From assembly GCA_903822435.1 (NCBI GenBank), contig CAIJPE010000196.1, positions 1 to 36,700 of the forward strand: DNA of 36,700 nt, in the 5' to 3' direction. Of the stretch, positions 32,719-36,700 are shown one piece after another. A program made the translations under genes and the position numbers. The first letter of the stretch is position 1. Each line of letters starts with the position of its first letter. This stretch comes from an uncultured beta proteobacterium (GTDB taxonomy: Bacteria; Pseudomonadota; Gammaproteobacteria; Burkholderiales; Burkholderiaceae_C). Under the pieces are notes generated by a model. The model ran no database searches. It saw only the letters and a program-made list of their open reading frames with translations, and was not told the origin of the DNA.

Positions 32719-34818
32719 GTGGCGGCTTTGGCCGATCGGACCGACGAACTCAATGCGGCGCAACGCCGGGCCGCCGAGCACCCGCCCGCGGCCGGGCCCC
32801 TGCTGGTCGTGGCCGGGGCGGGCAGCGGCAAGACGTCCACCCTGGCCGCCCGACTGGCCTGGCTGGTACGCCAGGGCGCCGACCCGCAGCGTCTGCTGCT
32901 GCTGACCTTCAGCCGGCGGGCGGCGCACGAGATGGCGCACCGCGCCGGCCTGATGCTGCAGGCGGCGCTGGGGCTTCCCGCGCACACCGCACCCCCGGCA
33001 TTGCCCTGGTGCGGTACTTTCCACGCCGTGGCGGCCCGGCTGCTGCGCGAAGAAGCACCGCGCATCGGCCTGGCGCCCGCCTTCAGCGTACTGGACCGTG
33101 CCGACGCCCAGGATCTGCTGGCCATGTGCAGGCAGGCCCAGGGGCTGGCGCAGAGCGAACGCCGGTTCCCGATGGCGCCCACGTGCGCGGCCATCCTGTC
33201 GCGCGGCGTGAACACCGGCCAGCCGCTGGAGGCGGTGCTGCAGGACAGCTATCCCTGGTGCCGCGACCACGCTGCTTCGCTGCAGACGCTCTTTGCCGCC
33301 TACGCCCACGCCAAGCTGCAGCAGCAGTCGCTGGACTTCGACGACCTGCTGCTGGGCTGGTGGCACCTCATGGGCACGCCGGACTTTGCCGCCCACATCG
33401 CGCGCCGCTTCGACCATGTCCTGGTCGACGAGGTGCAGGACATCAACCGCCTGCAGGCCGACATCATGCATGCCCTGGCCAGCCACGGCGCAGGCCTGAC
33501 GGCGGTGGGCGACGACGCGCAGTCGATCTACGCCTTCCGCGGCGCCGATATCCGCAGCATGCTCGACCTGCCGCGGCGCTTCGACCCTCCTGCCCGGGTC
33601 CTGACGCTGGACCAGAACTACCGCAGCACGCCCGAGATCCTGGCGGCATCCAACGCCGTGATCGGGCTGGCCGCCGAGCGCTTTGCCAAGAACCTTTGGA
33701 CGGAGCGGGCCGAGGGCTGCCGCCCCCGGCTCATCACCGTGGCCGACGAGGCGGCGCAGGCCCGCGGCGTAGCCGATGCGGTGCTGGCCACCCGGGAAAG
33801 CGGCCTGGCCTTGAAGCGTCAGGCCGTGCTGTTCCGCACGGGCCACCACAGCGCCGCGCTGGAGCTCGAACTGGTGCGGCGCGGCATCCCCTTCGTCAAG
33901 TTCGGGGGCCTGCGATTCCTGGAAGCCGCCCACATCAAGGACGTCATGGCGGTGCTGCGCTGGGCCGACAACCCCGCGTCGCGCCTGGCCGCCCTGCGCA
34001 CCGCCCGCCTGGTGCCCGGCCTGGGCCCGGCCAGCGTGCAGCGGCTGCTCGACCACCCCGGCCCGCTGGAAAGCTTCAAGCCGCCCGCAGCGGCGGCCGT
34101 GCCCTTCCAGGCGTTGCGTGTGCTGATGGCCCACCTGCGCAGCGACCAGGCCCGTTGGCCCGATGACCTGGTGCGGGTGGTGGCGTGGTATCAGCCGCAC
34201 CTGGAGCGGCTGCATGCCGATGCCCGCGTGCGCGCCGCCGATCTGGGGCAACTGACGCAACTGGCCGCTGGCCACGGCAGCCGCGAACGCTTCGTCACCG
34301 AACTCACCCTCGACCCGCCGCAAGCCAGCAGCGATGAATCGGGCCCGCCGCTGCGCGACGAGGACTACCTGATCCTGTCGACCATCCACTCGGCCAAGGG
34401 CCAGGAGTGGCAGGCCGTGCACGTGCTCAACGTGGTGGACGGCTGCATGCCGGCCGACATGGCCACCGGCACCGCCGCCGAGATCGAGGAAGAGCGGCGC
34501 CTGCTGTACGTGGCCATGACCCGCGCCCGGGACGCGTTGAGCCTGTGGGTGCCGCAGCGTTTCCACGTCACGCAGCAGCGCACGTTCGGCGACCGCCACT
34601 TGTACGCCCTGCGTTCCCGATTCATCCCCGAGGAGCTGACGCCGCATTTCGAGATGCAGGCGGCCCCCGGCGCCTTGCCGTCCGCAACCGCCGAACCGGC
34701 CGCTGGCGATGGCGGGCCCCGCCTGGACCTGGCCAGTGCCCTTCGCGGCCGTTGGCCCGCGGTTGCGGGGTCCCAAGCCCACCCGGAACCAGCAGAACCT
34801 GGGCAAAATCCGGGGTGA
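32719..34818 (+). CDS. UvrD/PcrA-family 3'-5' DNA helicase
   Basis: 699 residues from the GTG at 32719, with GAGG seven bases upstream and LNAAQRRA, the family's Q-motif region, just inside. Superfamily 1 motifs are in order: Walker A AGAGSGKTS (32-40), TFSRRAAHEM, GTFHAVAARLLR, DEVQD (237-241, Walker B), GDDAQSIYAFRGA (264-276), QNYRSTPEI, STIHSAKGQEW and VAMTRARDAL. It should unwind DNA 3' to 5' with ATP in repair or replication restart. At 699 residues it is close to Rep/UvrD size but lacks a clear UvrD-type C-terminal tail. It is divergent from the YHYH gene (173-base gap). Which UvrD-like paralogue it is cannot be said from this window. Confidence 0.93.
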   Translation: MAALADRTDELNAAQRRAAEHPPAAGPLLVVAGAGSGKTSTLAARLAWLVRQGADPQRLLLLTFSRRAAHEMAHRAGLMLQAALGLPAHTAPPALPWCGTFHAVAARLLREEAPRIGLAPAFSVLDRADAQDLLAMCRQAQGLAQSERRFPMAPTCAAILSRGVNTGQPLEAVLQDSYPWCRDHAASLQTLFAAYAHAKLQQQSLDFDDLLLGWWHLMGTPDFAAHIARRFDHVLVDEVQDINRLQADIMHALASHGAGLTAVGDDAQSIYAFRGADIRSMLDLPRRFDPPARVLTLDQNYRSTPEILAASNAVIGLAAERFAKNLWTERAEGCRPRLITVADEAAQARGVADAVLATRESGLALKRQAVLFRTGHHSAALELELVRRGIPFVKFGGLRFLEAAHIKDVMAVLRWADNPASRLAALRTARLVPGLGPASVQRLLDHPGPLESFKPPAAAAVPFQALRVLMAHLRSDQARWPDDLVRVVAWYQPHLERLHADARVRAADLGQLTQLAAGHGSRERFVTELTLDPPQASSDESGPPLRDEDYLILSTIHSAKGQEWQAVHVLNVVDGCMPADMATGTAAEIEEERRLLYVAMTRARDALSLWVPQRFHVTQQRTFGDRHLYALRSRFIPEELTPHFEMQAAPGALPSATAEPAAGDGGPRLDLASALRGRWPAVAGSQAHPEPAEPGQNPG

Positions 34819-34867
34819 GCGCCCTGCGCAGGCGCAGCCCCCATACCCGCCATCCTGAAAGTTCGCC

Positions 34868-35437
34868 ATGTCCGACCATTCCCCCGCGGCACGTGCCGGT
34901 GGCGCGTACGCCGATGTCGACGATCCGCAGCAAGCCCTTCGCCACATCGGCTCTCACGCCCACCAACTGCGTGCGATCACGCGGGCCGCAGACCGCTTCA
35001 ACGCCAACGACACGACCGCTGACCGCAACACAGCCGTCTGGCTGGTGTCCAGTGCCGTCGGGGCCTCGGCAGAGCTGGCTTCGGAACTGGACGGACTGGC
35101 CCGTGCGCTGAAAGAACGGCCGGCGGACGCCGGCCTGCGGCAGACGGTCGCCAGCCTGCGGGTGGGTGCGCATCAGCTGCACGCCGCCGCCCGCGCGGCC
35201 GACCATTACCTCGAGCAGGACAACCGCGAAGACCGCGAAACCGGCTCCTGGCTGATCGCCAGCGCCTACGAACTGGCGAAGAAACTGGCGGCGGCGTCAG
35301 ACGACAGCATCACCCCGGCCCGCAGCGGCCAGGCTGCGGCCAATGGCGCGGCTGACAAGACGCTCATCGAGCCGCACGACCCGGCTTTTGCGCGCCGCAT
35401 GGCCGCGGCCACGGCCCCGATTCGCGGCGCGGCCTGA
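34868..35437 (+). CDS. Two-repeat helical protein of unknown function
   Basis: 189 residues. I do not recognise the family. Residues 31-75 and 101-145 align without a gap and share 20 of 45 residues, including AHQL, RAAD, DR, WL and S-A; each should form a pair of amphipathic helices, so the protein is probably a small helical bundle made by internal duplication. The tail (about 146-189) is Ala-rich and likely disordered. No signal peptide or membrane segment is seen. It follows the helicase by 49 bases on the same strand and may share its transcript. Its stop is one base from the stop of the convergent Cys-rich gene. Confidence 0.75.
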   Translation: MSDHSPAARAGGAYADVDDPQQALRHIGSHAHQLRAITRAADRFNANDTTADRNTAVWLVSSAVGASAELASELDGLARALKERPADAGLRQTVASLRVGAHQLHAAARAADHYLEQDNREDRETGSWLIASAYELAKKLAAASDDSITPARSGQAAANGAADKTLIEPHDPAFARRMAAATAPIRGAA

Positions 35438-35438
35438 T

Positions 35439-35711
35439 TCACGGCGCCCAATCCACCTGCACCGCCTGCGCAGCCACCGCATGCAACCGAATTTGGCGCG
35501 CAGGCGTGATGGGCGGGCCGGGTTCGTCATCGCTGCCGGGCTCGCGGTCGAAGGCGCTGCAGCCCCCGGAAGGGCCGGCCTGCACCCGCGGGCCGTTGGG
35601 CAGCAGGCACCAAGCGGCACTGCCACCATGGATCATCTGCTGGTAGTGGCGGCAGTGCCAGCACGGCCTTGAGGGCGCAGGCGGCGCCGGGATCACGGGC
35701 ACATGATGCAT
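35439..35711 (-). CDS. Small Cys-rich protein
   Basis: 90 residues. Four cysteines lie within 35 residues (CWHC at 17-20, WC at 35, C51), with HCRHYQ and GGxAWC spacing that could bind zinc or a similar metal. The pattern CWHCRHY...AWC...REPGSDDEPG resembles a small uncharacterised protein I associate with Burkholderiales, from memory only. The ATG at 35711 abuts the opposite-strand ATG at 35706 of the collagen-like gene, so the two genes diverge from overlapping starts. The upstream Shine-Dalgarno (GGGTG) is weak. Confidence 0.65.
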   Translation of the reverse strand: MHHVPVIPAPPAPSRPCWHCRHYQQMIHGGSAAWCLLPNGPRVQAGPSGGCSAFDREPGSDDEPGPPITPARQIRLHAVAAQAVQVDWAP

Positions 35712-36700
35712 GTCACCCAGCGTACTGGCCGATGGGCTCAGGGCGTGAGCCTGCTGGCCCTGTGCCTGCTGGGCGCGTGCACGGCGATTCAATTGGCCAC
35801 GGGTGCGCGCAACCGGCTGGACAAGCTGCCGATCACGGGCGTGACGGCCATGCTGGCCTCGGGCCCCGGCCTGGCGCCGGGACAATCGGCCAATCTCGTG
35901 CTGACGGCCACTGGACCGGACGGCAAGGCGTGGGTCACCGAGGGCGCAGGCAACGGCACCGTGCTGTGGGACAGCTACACGCTGGAAGCCCAGGGGGTGG
36001 CCGTCAGCCCCGAAGGCGTGGTGTCGCTGCCGGCTGATCCGCGGCTGAGCGAGGGCCGGACCGGCCTGCTGCGGGCCCGCGTGGTGGGGCACCCCGAGGT
36101 CGCCACCGAGTTGGCCGTTCCGGTGCGCTACGACGTCAACTTCATCTGCGACGTCTCTTCGCCTGCAGGCGCAGAGGGCCACACGGGTGCCGACGGCAAG
36201 CCCGGCAACAACGGCACCGATGGCACCACGGCCCCCAACCGCCCGGGCCCCGGCCCTGGCGGAAACGGAGGCAACGGCACCAACGGGCGTGACGGCGGCA
36301 ATGGCCAGCCGGGGCGTGCCGGCCCTGCCATCACGGTGTGGATGACGCTGCGGCAGGGCCCGAGGCCCCTGCTGATGGTGCGCGTGGCGGATGCCCAGCA
36401 TCTGCAGGACTTCCTGGTCGATCCGGAGGGCGGCACCCTGGCCATCAGCGCCAACGGCGGCCGCGGCGGCCGCGGGGGACCGGGCGGCAAAGGCGGGCCC
36501 GGCGGTGCAGGCGGCGCGGGAAGCCCGCCGGGCGCAGCCGGCGTGCGGGGACTGGATGGCCGTCGCGGCCTGGATGGCCTGGAGGGCGCGGCCGGCACGA
36601 TCACCGTGGTCGTCGACCCCAAGGCCGAGCGCTACCTGAACCGCCTTCGCCTTTCCAACCACACCGGCAACGGCACGCCCGGGCAGGCGCCGAGCATCGC
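35703..36700 (+). CDS. Collagen-like Gly-X-Y repeat lipoprotein (3' end outside window)
   Basis: At least 332 residues; the gene runs off the window. The start at 35703 (or the adjacent ATG at 35706) is followed by Arg residues, a Leu-rich core and the lipobox LLGAC (Cys26), so it is probably a lipoprotein. Residues 40-150 form a beta-rich domain with PGQSANLVLTATGPDG and LLRARVVGHPEV, like a bacterial Ig-type fold. Collagen-type triplets follow: seven at 156-176, eight at 186-209 and, after a 40-residue non-repeat domain (ITVWMTLRQGP...), about fifteen at 252-299. Bacterial collagen-like proteins form trimeric stalks at the cell surface. The second block is Gly-Gly-X rich, unusual for stable triple helix. 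Function unknown. Confidence 0.8.
   Translation, partial: MMHVTQRTGRWAQGVSLLALCLLGACTAIQLATGARNRLDKLPITGVTAMLASGPGLAPGQSANLVLTATGPDGKAWVTEGAGNGTVLWDSYTLEAQGVAVSPEGVVSLPADPRLSEGRTGLLRARVVGHPEVATELAVPVRYDVNFICDVSSPAGAEGHTGADGKPGNNGTDGTTAPNRPGPGPGGNGGNGTNGRDGGNGQPGRAGPAITVWMTLRQGPRPLLMVRVADAQHLQDFLVDPEGGTLAISANGGRGGRGGPGGKGGPGGAGGAGSPPGAAGVRGLDGRRGLDGLEGAAGTITVVVDPKAERYLNRLRLSNHTGNGTPGQAPSI

Noticed and set aside
32542-34947. An 801-codon open frame on the minus strand
   Set aside because: It is antisense to the UvrD-type helicase, whose motifs are complete and in order. The antisense product matches nothing known.
35712-36662. Extension of the Cys-rich gene upstream into a 407-codon frame
   Set aside because: The extra part is antisense to the collagen-like repeats, where Gly-rich codons leave the opposite strand open. 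The recognisable protein begins at 35711.

Overview
The window is GC-rich chromosomal DNA that reads like a free-living betaproteobacterium of the order Burkholderiales. This rests on a Bug/TctC-type solute-binding protein, a PEP-CTERM protein with the VPEP signature, a c4-like cytochrome lipoprotein, a YHYH-domain lipoprotein, and strongly G/C-biased third codon positions. No rRNA, tRNA, CRISPR array or phage block was seen, so genus is not claimed.

Layout. 1-3417 (minus): an Ig/NHL-repeat lipoprotein gene that runs out of the window, preceded by a secreted beta-strand-repeat protein; the junction between them looks like a deletion scar. 3849-6935 (plus): a large membrane Ser/Thr kinase with TPRs. 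6936-7887: a decayed stretch with the remains of an IS1595-family transposase. 7888-10755 (plus): a secreted SGNH hydrolase and an orphan LivK-type binding protein. 10811-12960 (minus): a two-gene electron-transfer unit, a fused cytochrome-beta-barrel protein and a diheme cytochrome lipoprotein. 13209-15599: a LysR regulator divergent from an MHS-type transporter. 15687-18837 (plus): a small hypothetical gene, a secreted adenosine-deaminase-like enzyme and an overlapping MFS transporter.

18893-21959 (plus): a molybdate block modA-modB-modC-modE with a recognisable ModE operator over the modA promoter. 22024-25541 (plus): a tightly coupled trio (Ldh2-type oxidoreductase, Bug binding protein, Asp/Glu-racemase-like protein), then a secreted carboxymuconolactone-decarboxylase-like protein. 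25522-27583 (minus): an MFS transporter and a tyrosine-phosphatase-like protein. 27778-30482 (plus): a beta-propeller protein with a candidate leaderless promoter and a PEP-CTERM protein. 30483-32545 (minus): a YHYH lipoprotein translationally coupled to a HupE/UreJ-type membrane protein that carries an EF-hand loop. 32719-35437 (plus): a UvrD-type helicase and a two-repeat helical protein. 35439-36700: a small Cys-rich protein (minus), then a collagen-like lipoprotein (plus) that runs off the end.

The gene set is dominated by envelope, secreted and transport functions. The best candidates for new biology are the cytochrome-porin pair, the EF-hand HupE/YHYH pair, the collagen-like lipoprotein with its overlapping divergent neighbour, and the damaged adhesin/NHL junction.
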